Below, in pieces: positions 7,642-18,043 of a stretch of 54,973 bases of DNA. The translations under genes and the position numbers were made by a program. A model generated the notes under the pieces. That model made no database searches. It had not been told where the DNA came from and saw nothing but the letters and a program-made list of their open reading frames with translations. The DNA is from Propionispira raffinosivorans DSM 20765. GTDB taxonomy: Bacteria; Bacillota; Negativicutes; Selenomonadales; Selenomonadaceae. The stretch lies in NCBI RefSeq assembly GCF_000381065.1, contig NZ_KB905866.1, positions 1-54,973 of the forward strand, in the 5' to 3' direction. The stretch's first letter is position 1. Each line of letters opens with the position of its first letter.

Positions 7642-9579
7642 ATGAATGGTAAAAACAAACAAGTAATAAAAATTCTTCTGGATGAGGAAGATCCTATTAC
7701 CGCCTCTTCTTTAGCCGATAAAATAGGAGTTTCTGCCCGAAGTGTAATAAATTATATTTCCGAAATAAATTTTTTTCATCCAGATTTAATAAAATCATCA
7801 CGAAATGGCTATTGTATTCATAAACAAATTGCCAAAAAGCTCTATCGCGATAAACACCAAACCCTTCCGCAAGCCCCCGAAGAACGTATAAATTGCCTAT
7901 TACTAAAAATATTAATGGATCAAACATCTAAAGAGAATGGCATTGACCTGCATAATTTCGCTGACGATATATGTGTAAGTATGGAAACAATAAAAAAAGA
8001 TTTAGTCAATATGAAAAAGAAACTTGCTGTTTTTGAAATAACCATAAATGTTACAAAAGGTTATATTACATTGATCGGTACAGAACAAAATAAGCGTAAT
8101 TTATTTAGTAATATTATCTATGAAAATTTTGATAAATATAAGTTAAGTGTTTTAACCGTAAAACAAATATTCCCTGATGCCCCAATTGATCCACTCTATC
8201 AAGCCATAACGACTCAATGTAGACAACACCATTATTTTATTCACGATTGTTGGATTTTAAATTTAGTCTTAGACCTTTTAATTGCCATTTATCGAATACA
8301 ACAAGGTTATACACTAAAAGAGAAGAATAACGCTGACCAAAATAATACTATGCCAGCTTCTGAATTTACCAATCAAATTACTACTGCTACAGTCAAATTT
8401 TATAATATTAAATATAATCATGCCGAAATAAAATACCTAAACGAAATTATAGTAAGCTACATTATACCGGCTGACTTAAAAAAAATCAGATATGCCCAAA
8501 TTGATTGCCTTCTCGAACCGGAATGTAAACAAGTATTAAATCAAACTTTTGCCTATATAAAAAAAATGTTTTATTTTATTGATTTAAAAAACGAACGTTT
8601 TTTAGTCCGTTTTGCACTAAATGTTAACAATTTGTTGTATCGGCTGCGCCATGGTCATTGGATTCATAACCCGCAAAAAGAAGATATGAAACTAGCCTCC
8701 CCTTTTTATTTCAAATGCGCTGTAAACATCGCATATAAGATTACCGAACAAACTGGACTCCAAATAAGTGAAGATGAGACTGCACCGCTAGCCTTACACT
8801 TGGGTTTAAATATAAATGAACAAAGAAATGTTGATTTTGATAAAATTCGTTGTGGATTAATGATTACGCACTATTTTGATTATGATGAAGATTTAATCAA
8901 AGTAGTTCAACGTCGATTTGCGAATGATATCATTATTTCAGATATTTTCCGTTTGGAAAAACAAATGCAAGAATTTAAAGATATTGATTTATTAATCTCG
9001 ACCGTACCATTACCTGAGAGTTTTAAATTTGACTGGGTTACTACTGACCCATTTCTATCAGATAAAAACATTGAAAAAATCAGCAGAAAAATTGCCGCAA
9101 AAAAACTTCAGCAAAAGCAGAAGATGCTCCACAATGAATTAATAAAAATAGGCAGTGAACTGCTTTTTTATCGAAATAAATCAAAAAAACCAATCCAGCC
9201 GGCTATCGCATTTACGCTGATGCATACATTATTAATCGAAAACAACTATCTTGATGGGACTGCCACATCTATGGTCCAAAATTACGGCAATGATGTAATA
9301 CCAACCTATTTCGGTCATATTGCTGTACCAGATATTTTGTCCACCAATGTAAAAAAAACTGGCATCGTAATTATACTGAATGAACACCCTTCTATTTGGG
9401 CGAATAACCAAGTTGACATCGTTATTATGCTGGCACTTAATCAAACGGAATGGGAAAAAACCAGTTATGTATTTGATACACTGATTGGTGCACTGCGAGA
9501 AATTGAAAATTTAAATCAGATTTTAAAATGTAAAAACTATGCTCAATTTGTTGATACAATTGTTAATTTAATAGAATAA
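7642..9579 (+). CDS. PRD-domain transcriptional regulator with degenerate PTS sites
   Basis: A 645-residue regulator of the MtlR/LicR class: N-terminal winged HTH (SSLADKIGVSARSVINY), a second HTH, two PRD domains, an EIIB-like segment and a C-terminal EIIA-like domain. Such proteins normally sense PTS phosphorylation. Several phosphoacceptors look lost: the EIIA motif reads GHIAVPD where IAIPH is usual, PRD1 reads LVLDLLIAIYR where a His is expected, and the EIIB-like CGLMITHYFD lacks the usual loop. PRD2 keeps a His (LALHLG). It is divergent from the reductase operon and separated from the gat genes by a terminator, so the reductase operon is the likelier target. AGGGAG precedes the ATG. 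Confidence 0.85.
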   Translation: MNGKNKQVIKILLDEEDPITASSLADKIGVSARSVINYISEINFFHPDLIKSSRNGYCIHKQIAKKLYRDKHQTLPQAPEERINCLLLKILMDQTSKENGIDLHNFADDICVSMETIKKDLVNMKKKLAVFEITINVTKGYITLIGTEQNKRNLFSNIIYENFDKYKLSVLTVKQIFPDAPIDPLYQAITTQCRQHHYFIHDCWILNLVLDLLIAIYRIQQGYTLKEKNNADQNNTMPASEFTNQITTATVKFYNIKYNHAEIKYLNEIIVSYIIPADLKKIRYAQIDCLLEPECKQVLNQTFAYIKKMFYFIDLKNERFLVRFALNVNNLLYRLRHGHWIHNPQKEDMKLASPFYFKCAVNIAYKITEQTGLQISEDETAPLALHLGLNINEQRNVDFDKIRCGLMITHYFDYDEDLIKVVQRRFANDIIISDIFRLEKQMQEFKDIDLLISTVPLPESFKFDWVTTDPFLSDKNIEKISRKIAAKKLQQKQKMLHNELIKIGSELLFYRNKSKKPIQPAIAFTLMHTLLIENNYLDGTATSMVQNYGNDVIPTYFGHIAVPDILSTNVKKTGIVIILNEHPSIWANNQVDIVIMLALNQTEWEKTSYVFDTLIGALREIENLNQILKCKNYAQFVDTIVNLIE

Positions 9580-9588
9580 GTCTATACA

Positions 9589-9642
9589 GAAAGAGATCGT
9601 TTAAAAGGACCATCTAATGTGTCTTTACGATCTCTTTCTTTT
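9589..9642 (+). terminator. Rho-independent terminator after the PRD regulator
   Basis: A perfect 12-bp stem, GAAAGAGATCGT (9589-9600) with ACGATCTCTTTC (9627-9638), is followed by a T-rich tail. It begins ten bases after the regulator stop codon and separates that gene from gatD. The bases from here to gatD hold no promoter I could call with confidence. Confidence 0.85.
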
Positions 9643-9797
9643 CGTGGCAATATATTTTTGTTGATAATACTACAAGCACTGTCTTCTGCTCATCTCGATT
9701 TCCCTTCTATGCGGAAATTTTCAGACTATGGCTTAGAGAATCTTTTTGTTACACTTGGTTTGTCAAAAAAGTGACAAAATACAAAAGGAGCGATTTT

Positions 9798-10841
9798 ATG
9801 AAAACAATGAAAGCCCTTCTTGTCGAAGGCGTAAAGGAACTTGTCTATAAAGACGTTCCCATTCCGCAAGTAAAAGAAAACGAAGTTCTCATTAAAGTAC
9901 ATGCCTGCGGTATTTGTGGTTCGGATATTCCCCGTGCCACCGACGGCGGCGTCCATTCTTATCCCATCATCATTGGTCATGAATTTTCCGGTGAAATCAC
10001 TGAACTTGGTACACAGGTAAAAAATTTAAAACTGGGCGGCCGCGTGACAGCAGCCCCGCTGATCCCTTGTTATACCTGTGATAATTGTGCCAAAGGAAAG
10101 CCTGCTATGTGCATGAATTATTCATTCATTGGCTCGCGTCAAAATGGGGCCATGGCAGAATATGTAGTTGTACCAGCACGTAATGTTGTCCCAATTGCTG
10201 ACAACGTTTCTTACGAACAAGCGGCCTGTATTGAACCAATTACCGTAGCCATTCACGGCATCGAACGGGTCCAGCAGCTTGGCAGCGGCAAATCCGCCAT
10301 CGTTTACGGTTGTGGTACGATTGGTATTCTCACTTTGCAATGCCTCAAAGCCAAAGGTATCGAACAAATTTATGTCATTGATATTGACGAAACCAAACTT
10401 ACGCTTGCCAAAAAGCTTGGCGCATATAAGACCATCAATTCGGGAAAAGTGGATGTAGCCGCCTATTTTGAAGAACATGGCAAAGTGGATTATGCATTCG
10501 AAACAGCCGGAGTAAATGCTCTCCAGACGCAAATACTCACGCTTGTAAAGAAGAACGGTCATGTAGTCTATATCGGCACAGCACAGCGTGATATCACTAT
10601 TCCGGCAAGTACATTCGAACTAATCCTGCGTGGTGAGCTCAATATCACCGGCTCCTGGATGAGTTATTCAGCACCATTTCCTGGTAACGAATGGACCGCA
10701 GCCGTTGAATACCTTAAATCAGGTAAAGTAAAAGTAGACGAAATCATCACACACACCTTTCCGCTTTCTGCTGGCTATGAAGCGTTTGATACCTTGTTAG
10801 CAAAAGAGAAAAAAACATTAAAAGTTATGTATATAATGTAA
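9798..10841 (+). CDS. gatD: Galactitol-1-phosphate 5-dehydrogenase
   Basis: A 347-residue zinc-dependent medium-chain dehydrogenase that oxidises galactitol 1-phosphate to tagatose 6-phosphate with NAD+. Catalytic zinc ligands lie in CGICGSD and GHEFSGE, and the structural zinc site in CYTCDNCAKGKPAMC. The Rossmann motif is YGCGTIGILTLQC. Segments such as YPIIIGHEFSG, FIGSRQNGAMAEY and GSWMSYSAPFPG closely follow E. coli GatD. The ATG at 9798 has AAAGGAG eight bases upstream; the GTG at 9771 is not preferred. It heads the gat cluster, which supports the assignment. Confidence 0.92.
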   Translation: MKTMKALLVEGVKELVYKDVPIPQVKENEVLIKVHACGICGSDIPRATDGGVHSYPIIIGHEFSGEITELGTQVKNLKLGGRVTAAPLIPCYTCDNCAKGKPAMCMNYSFIGSRQNGAMAEYVVVPARNVVPIADNVSYEQAACIEPITVAIHGIERVQQLGSGKSAIVYGCGTIGILTLQCLKAKGIEQIYVIDIDETKLTLAKKLGAYKTINSGKVDVAAYFEEHGKVDYAFETAGVNALQTQILTLVKKNGHVVYIGTAQRDITIPASTFELILRGELNITGSWMSYSAPFPGNEWTAAVEYLKSGKVKVDEIITHTFPLSAGYEAFDTLLAKEKKTLKVMYIM

Positions 10842-11005
10842 TATAGTATATACATGACGATGCGGTATAATTTCCTCATGAAAAAGTGCTTTAGGAAAAA
10901 CATAATGAATTTACAAAATATTTCCTCAATGGAAGGAAATAGACAGCCTATGCGCTCTTACCGCTTTTTGATACACTTGTTTTAAGGCAGAAAGGATTGA
11001 CAACG

Positions 11006-12934
11006 ATGCTAAGTGAAAGACAGCAAAAAATCATAAGGCTGCTCCAACAACACCAAGATGGTATGACGGGCGAGGAACTTTCTAAACGGATTGGTGTCTC
11101 TTCCCGAACAATCCGCACGGATGTTAAAAACACTTCCACTACACTTGAATCAAAGGGGGCCAGAATTCATTCAGACACCCGTTCCGGATATACACTAGAA
11201 ATATTTGATACAAATTTATTTAGAAAATTGACGGATCAAATGCCTGGTATCTATATTGGATCCATAGACGACAGAGTAGCCTTTATCCTGCAAAAATTTC
11301 TACAAGGTGCATTGGAAAATAAACCTCTCACGCAGCAACAATTGGCAAATGATCTTTTCATCAGCCTTTCCACCCTAAAAAACAGTTTAAAAGAAGCTGC
11401 AAAAAAGCTGGCTGTATATGATTTAGAATTCACGACCTACAAAACACAAGGTATGCAAATTAGTGGCAATGAAGCAAAGCTCCGCTATTTTTTGGCAGAA
11501 TATTGTTCAGATCGAAAAGAAACAAATACCATCGCCAAAGAAGATTTCTATCGACAGCTATTCAAAACAATAGATCTGGATACTGTCGAAAAAATTATTT
11601 TACGTGTGATTACAGCCTATGAAATTCGCCTAACTGACATGGCTGTGCAAAATCTGCTCATCCACATAGCAATCGCTATGAAGCGCGCCAATCAAGACAA
11701 TTACATGATCTACACCGTCAGTCAAACAAAAATTATGGAAAAAACAAAAGAATTTGAAGTGGCTGCTTCGATCTTTGAAGAAATCTATCGCGAAATGTCC
11801 ATTGATGTAGCTACAAGTGAAGTGTACTACTTAACGCAGCATCTCATGACTAGTAAAAAATACATGGATGTCGATGATGCAGCGCTTGATCGTACTACTG
11901 AAATGGTAAAAAAAATACTCCTGGTTATCAATGAAAATGTAAGCATTGATTTTTCTAAAGATGAGGTGCTCATCCAATGGCTGGCACTGCACTTAAAAAC
12001 ATCCATACCACGCATGCGTTTTCAAATGAATATCCGCAATGATGTATTAGAAGTTATTAAATCCGAATATCCATTAGCCTTTCAAATTGCGGTTATAGCC
12101 AGCCACTACCTTGAAAATCAGGAAAACATTACCGTCAATGAAAACGAAATTGGCTATATTGCCGTTCATTTTGGTGCCGCTCTCAGCCGTATGGATATCA
12201 AAAACGATGCTTGCGTCAAACGGGCACTGCTCGTTTGTGCAACAGGTATTGGTACCGCCGTTTTACTCAGAACATGTCTTGAAGAAAATTTTAAAAGCCG
12301 CATAAAAATTGTCGATACAATTCCTGGTTATCAATTAGAACAACGTATCATTGACGATGTAGATATGGTAATCACGACCGTTCCCATCAAACATATTCAA
12401 TCTGATAAAATTATTTTGATTCAGCACCTTTTAAATCAAAATGAACTCCAGATGCTGCAGCAAAAGTTTTTTTCGACACAAACGAATGCCGGAGCTGAAA
12501 TCGAGACATTCTTTCACAAAGACTGTTTTAATACCGGTCTTCAGTTTAAAACCAAGGAAGACATTCTTGAATTTCTTACAGAACAGCTTAAAAGTAAAAA
12601 TTTTATGAATGACGAAGCAAAAGCCTCTGTCTTCGAGCGAGAAGAAGCCTCCCCAACTGAAATTGGCAATCTGGTAGCAATTCCGCATCCCATTTACAAC
12701 GATCCTCCCGTCTCATCCATTGCTGTTTTAATCTTAGACAAACCAATTATGTGGGATGAACATCATGTCCAACTCGTATTTCTGATCAGTATTGCAAAAT
12801 CACAATTCAAATTATGGGAAACGATTTTCCTCAAATTATTTAAATATCTTGTCCAAGACAATGGAGTTAAAGAAATCCTCCATGATGCTACCTATGAAGC
12901 ATTCATCAAAAATTTCAAAAAGCAGTTTTCTTAG
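11006..12934 (+). CDS. MtlR/LicR-type PRD activator of the galactitol operon
   Basis: A 642-residue PTS-controlled activator: HTH (ELSKRIGVSSRTIRTDV), a second HTH, PRD1 with a conserved His (LLIHIAIAMKR), PRD2 with a conserved His (GYIAVHFGAAL), an EIIB domain with active-site Cys in LLVCATGIGTAVLL, and an EIIA domain with His in NLVAIPHPIYND. Unlike the regulator at 7642, all phosphoacceptor positions are present. It probably activates gatD and gatABC when galactitol is transported. The ATG at 11006 is preceded by AAAGGA nine bases upstream. Its stop is 14 bases before gatA, so it is co-transcribed with the PTS genes. E. coli uses an unrelated DeoR-type GatR. Confidence 0.88.
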   Translation: MLSERQQKIIRLLQQHQDGMTGEELSKRIGVSSRTIRTDVKNTSTTLESKGARIHSDTRSGYTLEIFDTNLFRKLTDQMPGIYIGSIDDRVAFILQKFLQGALENKPLTQQQLANDLFISLSTLKNSLKEAAKKLAVYDLEFTTYKTQGMQISGNEAKLRYFLAEYCSDRKETNTIAKEDFYRQLFKTIDLDTVEKIILRVITAYEIRLTDMAVQNLLIHIAIAMKRANQDNYMIYTVSQTKIMEKTKEFEVAASIFEEIYREMSIDVATSEVYYLTQHLMTSKKYMDVDDAALDRTTEMVKKILLVINENVSIDFSKDEVLIQWLALHLKTSIPRMRFQMNIRNDVLEVIKSEYPLAFQIAVIASHYLENQENITVNENEIGYIAVHFGAALSRMDIKNDACVKRALLVCATGIGTAVLLRTCLEENFKSRIKIVDTIPGYQLEQRIIDDVDMVITTVPIKHIQSDKIILIQHLLNQNELQMLQQKFFSTQTNAGAEIETFFHKDCFNTGLQFKTKEDILEFLTEQLKSKNFMNDEAKASVFEREEASPTEIGNLVAIPHPIYNDPPVSSIAVLILDKPIMWDEHHVQLVFLISIAKSQFKLWETIFLKLFKYLVQDNGVKEILHDATYEAFIKNFKKQFS

Positions 12935-12948
12935 AGGTGATTAAAATA

Positions 12949-13416
12949 ATGAATATTACAAATTTATTGAATGAAAAGTTGATTTGCCTGGACGGAACAG
13001 CTGCTGACAGTACTGAAGCAATTAACCTGCTGGGTACTATGATGGTACAGGACGGTTATATCCATCCTTCCTACATTGAAGCTATACACAAAAGAGAGAT
13101 AAACTTTCCTACAGGTATCGTTCTTGCAAGCTGCGGCATTGCTCTCCCGCATGCAACTCCAGAAGATAATGTATTTAAAAACGGTATTGCTGTATTACGC
13201 CTAAAACAGCCAGTCCATTTCCAGAGTATGGAAAATCCTGATGACAATGTATCTGTTACCTTACTCTTTATGCTCGCTTTAAATGGCAGCGAAAATCATT
13301 TGAATATGCTGCAAAAACTCTTTGCCGTTTTTCAGCAGGAATCTCTGGTTCAATGTATGCAGCAAACAACAAGTGCCAAAGAAGTGTGCCAGCTTATGCG
13401 GGACAATCTCAAATAA
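12949..13416 (+). CDS. gatA: PTS galactitol-type EIIA component
   Basis: A 155-residue cytoplasmic EIIA domain of the mannitol/fructose fold. The phosphorylated His is in GIALPHATPED. It accepts phosphate from HPr and gives it to GatB. AGAGGTG lies nine bases before the ATG at 12949; a GTG at 12937 overlaps this site and is unlikely to be used. It lies between the regulator and gatB. Confidence 0.92.
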   Translation: MNITNLLNEKLICLDGTAADSTEAINLLGTMMVQDGYIHPSYIEAIHKREINFPTGIVLASCGIALPHATPEDNVFKNGIAVLRLKQPVHFQSMENPDDNVSVTLLFMLALNGSENHLNMLQKLFAVFQQESLVQCMQQTTSAKEVCQLMRDNLK

Positions 13417-13456
13417 CACTCGATTCGAGAATATATGAAAAAGGCGGACATTTAAC

Positions 13457-13732
13457 ATGAAAAAAATTATTGTAGCCTGCGGCGGTGCCGTAGCAACTTC
13501 AACAGTAGCTGCAAGTGCCATTAAAGACCTTTGCAAAGCCAATCAGATTCCTGTGGAAATTATCCAAATACGCATGTCAGAGATTGAAAGCAATCTCGAC
13601 GGTGTGGATCTTATTGTTACAACCATGCGCATAAAAAAAGATTTTGGCAAACCTTATGTGAATGGTATGGCTTTTCTCAGTGGTATCAATAAAGAAACAA
13701 CAGAAGAACAAATTTTATCCTATTTAAAGTAA
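13457..13732 (+). CDS. gatB: PTS galactitol-type EIIB component
   Basis: A 91-residue EIIB with the active-site Cys near the N-terminus in IIVACGGAVATSTVAA. It carries phosphate from GatA to galactitol during transport through GatC. Length and motif match GatB. GGCGG precedes the ATG. It lies 40 bases after gatA and 53 before gatC. Confidence 0.93.
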   Translation: MKKIIVACGGAVATSTVAASAIKDLCKANQIPVEIIQIRMSEIESNLDGVDLIVTTMRIKKDFGKPYVNGMAFLSGINKETTEEQILSYLK

Positions 13733-13785
13733 TCCCCTGCCAGTATTTATTTTAAAAGCATAATTCGAAATAGGAGGTTTTTTAT

Positions 13786-15165
13786 TTGGAAACAATACTA
13801 TACTGTGTACAATATTTTGTCGATCTCGGTGCAGCGGTCATGCTGCCTATCGTTATCTTCATCGTTGCAATGTGCCTTGGACAATCCTTTGGCAAAGCTT
13901 TAAAATCTGGTATATCCATTGGTATCGGCTTTATCGGCATCGGTCTTGTTATTGGGCTCATGCTCAACAACCTGGCTCCGGCAGCGAAAGCAATGTCAGC
14001 GAACTTCGGTATCTCTATGAACATCATTGATCTTGGCTGGCCTGGTTCTTCCCCTATGACCTGGGCAAGCAGCATAGCCCTTGTTGCGATCCCAGTCGCT
14101 ATTGCCGTCAATATTCTCATGCTCGTATTAAAGCTCACACGTGTGGTGAATATTGATATCTGGAACATCTGGCATTTTGCCTTTACCGGTGCTATTATCA
14201 ATATCGCTACAGGAAGCTATACACTTGGCATCCTCGGTGTAGCTCTTCATGCCGCTTACGCGTATAAAATCGGTGACTGGTTCGCTCCTGTAACCGAAAA
14301 ATATTTTGGTCTTGAAGGAATTGCCATGCCTCATGGAACAACCGGCTGGTTCGCTCCGATTGCAGTTCCGGTAGATTTGATTCTTAATCGTATTCCTATT
14401 ATAAAAGACATTGATATCAATCTGGAAAGCTTCGAAAAACACTTTGGTTCACTTGGTGACCCAGCTATCATGGGTGCTATCATGGGTATTATTATCGGTA
14501 TTCTCGCAGGCTATGACGTCCGCGGTGTTCTCACTCTCGGTATTCAAATGGCAGCCGTTATCATTCTGATGCCACAGGTTGTAAAACATATTATGTCTGG
14601 TTTGCTGCCTGTATCTGAAACAGCAAGAACTGTACTGCAGAAACATTTCAAAAACTCGACCTTCTACATAGGTCTTGATTGTGCACTTTTACTTGGCGAT
14701 CCAGCTGTAGTTGCAGCATCTTTGCTCTTCATTCCAGTTACCATTTTTATTGCAGCCATTGTTCCAGGCAATCAAATTTTGCCTTTTGGCGATTTGCCAA
14801 CGATCGGTTTCTTTATCGCTATGGCAGTTGGTGTTCACGGCGGCAATCTGTTCCGTACACTCATTACGGGCTCCATCGTTATGTTTATGACCATCTGGAT
14901 ATCCAATCAAATGATTGGACTTCATACGGTACTTGCGGCAAATGCCGGACAAGTAACCTCTTCCGTTTCACAGTTCGCATCCCTTGATCAAGGCGGCAGC
15001 CCCGTAACCTATATCTTGACGCAAATCATGAATACAACCAACGTTACCGGACTTGCTCTTATTGGAATTTTCTATGGTGCCTGTGTTGTCTGCACCTATT
15101 TCTGGCACAAAAAACAACTCGCAGCAATGGCACAAGAAGCAGCACTTCGCGTGGAAAACAAATAA
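13786..15165 (+). CDS. gatC: PTS galactitol permease EIIC
   Basis: A 459-residue polytopic membrane protein of the galactitol EIIC family, the translocation subunit that phosphorylates galactitol to galactitol 1-phosphate. It is hydrophobic throughout and has the loop HGTTGWFAPIAVPVDLILN typical of GatC. The start is a TTG at 13786, eight bases after a perfect AGGAGG; no in-frame ATG is better placed. It is followed by a 124-base gap before gatY. Confidence 0.93.
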   Translation: METILYCVQYFVDLGAAVMLPIVIFIVAMCLGQSFGKALKSGISIGIGFIGIGLVIGLMLNNLAPAAKAMSANFGISMNIIDLGWPGSSPMTWASSIALVAIPVAIAVNILMLVLKLTRVVNIDIWNIWHFAFTGAIINIATGSYTLGILGVALHAAYAYKIGDWFAPVTEKYFGLEGIAMPHGTTGWFAPIAVPVDLILNRIPIIKDIDINLESFEKHFGSLGDPAIMGAIMGIIIGILAGYDVRGVLTLGIQMAAVIILMPQVVKHIMSGLLPVSETARTVLQKHFKNSTFYIGLDCALLLGDPAVVAASLLFIPVTIFIAAIVPGNQILPFGDLPTIGFFIAMAVGVHGGNLFRTLITGSIVMFMTIWISNQMIGLHTVLAANAGQVTSSVSQFASLDQGGSPVTYILTQIMNTTNVTGLALIGIFYGACVVCTYFWHKKQLAAMAQEAALRVENK

Positions 15166-15190
15166 TTTGAAATCAGCCCGCAAACAAAAT

Positions 15191-15249
15191 TTGACGAATA
15201 GATGTTATAGCCTATAAGACAATTTTTATAGCGGGCAATTTTCTGCCCA
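15191..15249 (+). promoter_or_regulatory. Possible internal promoter and small hairpin ahead of gatY
   Basis: TTGACG (15191-15196) and TATAAG (15213-15218) are separated by 16 bases, a plausible sigma-A promoter. Just after it GGGCA and TGCCC (about 15234-15249) can form a short hairpin, and an outer pair GCCCGC/GCGGGC (15176-15237) encloses the promoter. This could let gatY and the kinase be expressed separately from gatABC. Evidence is visual only. Confidence 0.3.
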
Positions 15250-15271
15250 AAAGTCGGCAAAAATCACTTAA

Positions 15272-16147
<876 letters not shown>

Positions 16148-16163
16148 AACAAGGAGAAATTTT

Positions 16164-17093
16164 ATGATTCTAGTTATAAACCTCAACCCGTCTTTAGATA
16201 AAATCTATACCATTCAAAGTTTAAAATATGGACAAGTCATGCGAACTGAAAACGTACAAAACACCGCGGGCGGCAAAGGAACCCACGTTGCCAATGTTAT
16301 AAATATTTTGCAAGAAAGCTGCACCATTACAGGTTTTCTCGGTGGTCATATCGGTAAATTCATCGCGGACAACTTGGTAGAAAAAGGTATTACCAATCAG
16401 TCAACAAACATACAAGCGGAAACCCGCTCCTGCATCAACATCGCCACCGCGGATGGTAAACAGACAGAAATCCTCGAACCAGGCCCCTGGATCACGTCGC
16501 TAGAACAAGCAGATTTTCTCACAACGTATAAAAAGTTGTTAAAATCTGCAGATATCATAACAGCTTCCGGCAGTCTGCCGAAAAATATAGAACCGGATTT
16601 TTACAATAAATTGATCACACTCGCCAATGCCGCCGGGAAAAAATTTCTGCTAGATACAAGCGGCAAAGCCTTACAAGAAGGTATCAAAGCAAAGCCATTT
16701 TTCATAAAGCCAAATAAAGATGAAGTGGAAGCACTCACGGGCAATAAAATCAACTCCATCGAAGATGCAGTTCGGGAAATAAAAACCTTTGTGCAAAAGG
16801 ATATCAAACTGCCCGTTATTTCACTTGGCAAACAGGGGTCCATCGCTGCTTTTGCCGGAAAAATATATCATGTCATGCCGCCAACACTTGAAGCTGTCAA
16901 TGCTGTTGGTTCTGGTGATGCCTATGTCGCTGGTATTGCCAATGGACTGCATCGCCAGCTTGATATTCAATCCATTCTCCGTCTCGCCTCAGCCTGCGGC
17001 ACCGCAAATATTCTCGAAAAAGAAAGCGGCTTCGTCCGGCAGCAGCAAGTACAAACGCTATTACCTGATATCGTAATAAAACAACTCTCATAA
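16164..17093 (+). CDS. PfkB-family kinase, probable tagatose-6-phosphate kinase
   Basis: A 309-residue ribokinase-fold kinase of the 1-phosphofructokinase/LacC subgroup. The N-terminal signature is TAGGKGTHVANV and the C-terminal ATP/catalytic motif AVGSGDAYVAGIA. In this operon it should phosphorylate tagatose 6-phosphate to the bisphosphate used by the adjacent aldolase. The family cannot be separated by eye from 1-phosphofructokinase (FruK), so the call rests on context. The ATG at 16164 follows AAGGAG; it begins 16 bases after gatY. A strong terminator follows. Confidence 0.85.
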   Translation: MILVINLNPSLDKIYTIQSLKYGQVMRTENVQNTAGGKGTHVANVINILQESCTITGFLGGHIGKFIADNLVEKGITNQSTNIQAETRSCINIATADGKQTEILEPGPWITSLEQADFLTTYKKLLKSADIITASGSLPKNIEPDFYNKLITLANAAGKKFLLDTSGKALQEGIKAKPFFIKPNKDEVEALTGNKINSIEDAVREIKTFVQKDIKLPVISLGKQGSIAAFAGKIYHVMPPTLEAVNAVGSGDAYVAGIANGLHRQLDIQSILRLASACGTANILEKESGFVRQQQVQTLLPDIVIKQLS

Positions 17094-17103
17094 ATTACAA
17101 CAC

Positions 17104-17140
17104 AAAAAGAGCCATCGATTTCAAGCCGATGGCTCTTTTG
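17104..17140 (+). terminator. Rho-independent terminator of the gat operon
   Basis: The arms AAAAGAGCCATCG and CGATGGCTCTTTT (ending at 17139) pair perfectly over 13 bp with a short loop. The A-rich 5' flank means it could also work for the convergent SDR gene on the minus strand. A one-mismatch relative of this hairpin lies at 24924-24957. Confidence 0.88.
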
Positions 17141-17262
17141 CTATGAACGACGTATATTTAAATTACTTATAGTTCTAAAAAAATAAAGAGCACTTATATA
17201 AATAAGCACCCTTTATAAAAATAATTTATCGTAACTTTCACTAATATTTCATAAGAACTAAA

Positions 17263-18024
17263 CTATTTTACTAAATAGCCGCCATCAACCGGAATAATAG
17301 CCCCCCCCAAATAATCACTGGCAGAAGATGACAAGTAAATGCAAGTACCTTTCATATCATCACCAGTCCCCCATCTATGGGCTGGAATTCTATCTGTAAT
17401 TTCTTTGTATCTTGGATTATTATGGTCTAGCAATGCTTCGTTCATTTTTGTTGCCATATAGCCAGGAGCAATGGCATTAACATTGATACCACGGCTGATC
17501 CAGTCGTTGCTCATTTCCTTCGTCAGCTGTGTAACACCGCCTTTGGCAGCGGAATAAGCCGGAACCGTCTGCCCGCCGAAAAACGAAACCATGGAAGCAA
17601 TCGTGATGATTTTTCCGTAGCCTTTTTTCAACATGATCTTAGCCGCTTCCTGACATAAAATAAACACGGAATTCAGGTTTACATTCAACACACTGTCCCA
17701 TTCTTCTAAAGGGAAAAGTTCCGCACTGTAGCGTCTTTGAATACCGTGCGCTGTTACCAGGATATCCAGATTGCCGCCCAGTTTTTCTACACAGGCATTA
17801 AAAGCGCTGTATACTTCATTTCTTTTTTCAAAATTTCCTTTTACACCATAGCATTTGAAGCCTTTAGTGCAAAATTCATCAGCTACTGCATAAACCTTAT
17901 CGGAAGTCCCGACAATAGCGACTTCACAGCCAGCTTCCATCAATCCTTCTGCCATACCATAGCCCAGACCTCTTGTACCGCCTGTAACAATTGCTTTTTT
18001 TCCTTTAATATCAAAAAGATTCAT
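17263..18024 (-). CDS. Short-chain dehydrogenase, KduD/gluconate 5-dehydrogenase (IdnO) type
   Basis: A 253-residue classical SDR with cofactor motif TGGTRGLG, catalytic Ser in IASM, and Tyr/Lys in YSAAKGG. The C-terminal part (INVNAIAPGYMATKMNEALL, then RIPAHRWG) resembles 2-deoxy-gluconate 3-dehydrogenase KduD and 5-keto-gluconate reductase IdnO. In this locus it most plausibly interconverts 5-keto-gluconate and gluconate, or a related keto acid. The start at 18024 (second of two adjacent ATGs) is best spaced from GAGGGA. It is the last gene of the minus-strand sugar-acid operon, 19 bases after the RspB-like gene. Confidence 0.85.
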   Translation of the reverse strand: MNLFDIKGKKAIVTGGTRGLGYGMAEGLMEAGCEVAIVGTSDKVYAVADEFCTKGFKCYGVKGNFEKRNEVYSAFNACVEKLGGNLDILVTAHGIQRRYSAELFPLEEWDSVLNVNLNSVFILCQEAAKIMLKKGYGKIITIASMVSFFGGQTVPAYSAAKGGVTQLTKEMSNDWISRGINVNAIAPGYMATKMNEALLDHNNPRYKEITDRIPAHRWGTGDDMKGTCIYLSSSASDYLGGAIIPVDGGYLVK

Positions 18025-18043
18025 CATATTCCCTCGCTTTTTA

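Noticed and set aside
16164..17093. Considered a fructose operon 1-phosphofructokinase
   Set aside because: No fructose PTS is near; the gene directly follows gatY after a full set of galactitol genes, so tagatose-6-phosphate kinase is the better call, though the families overlap.
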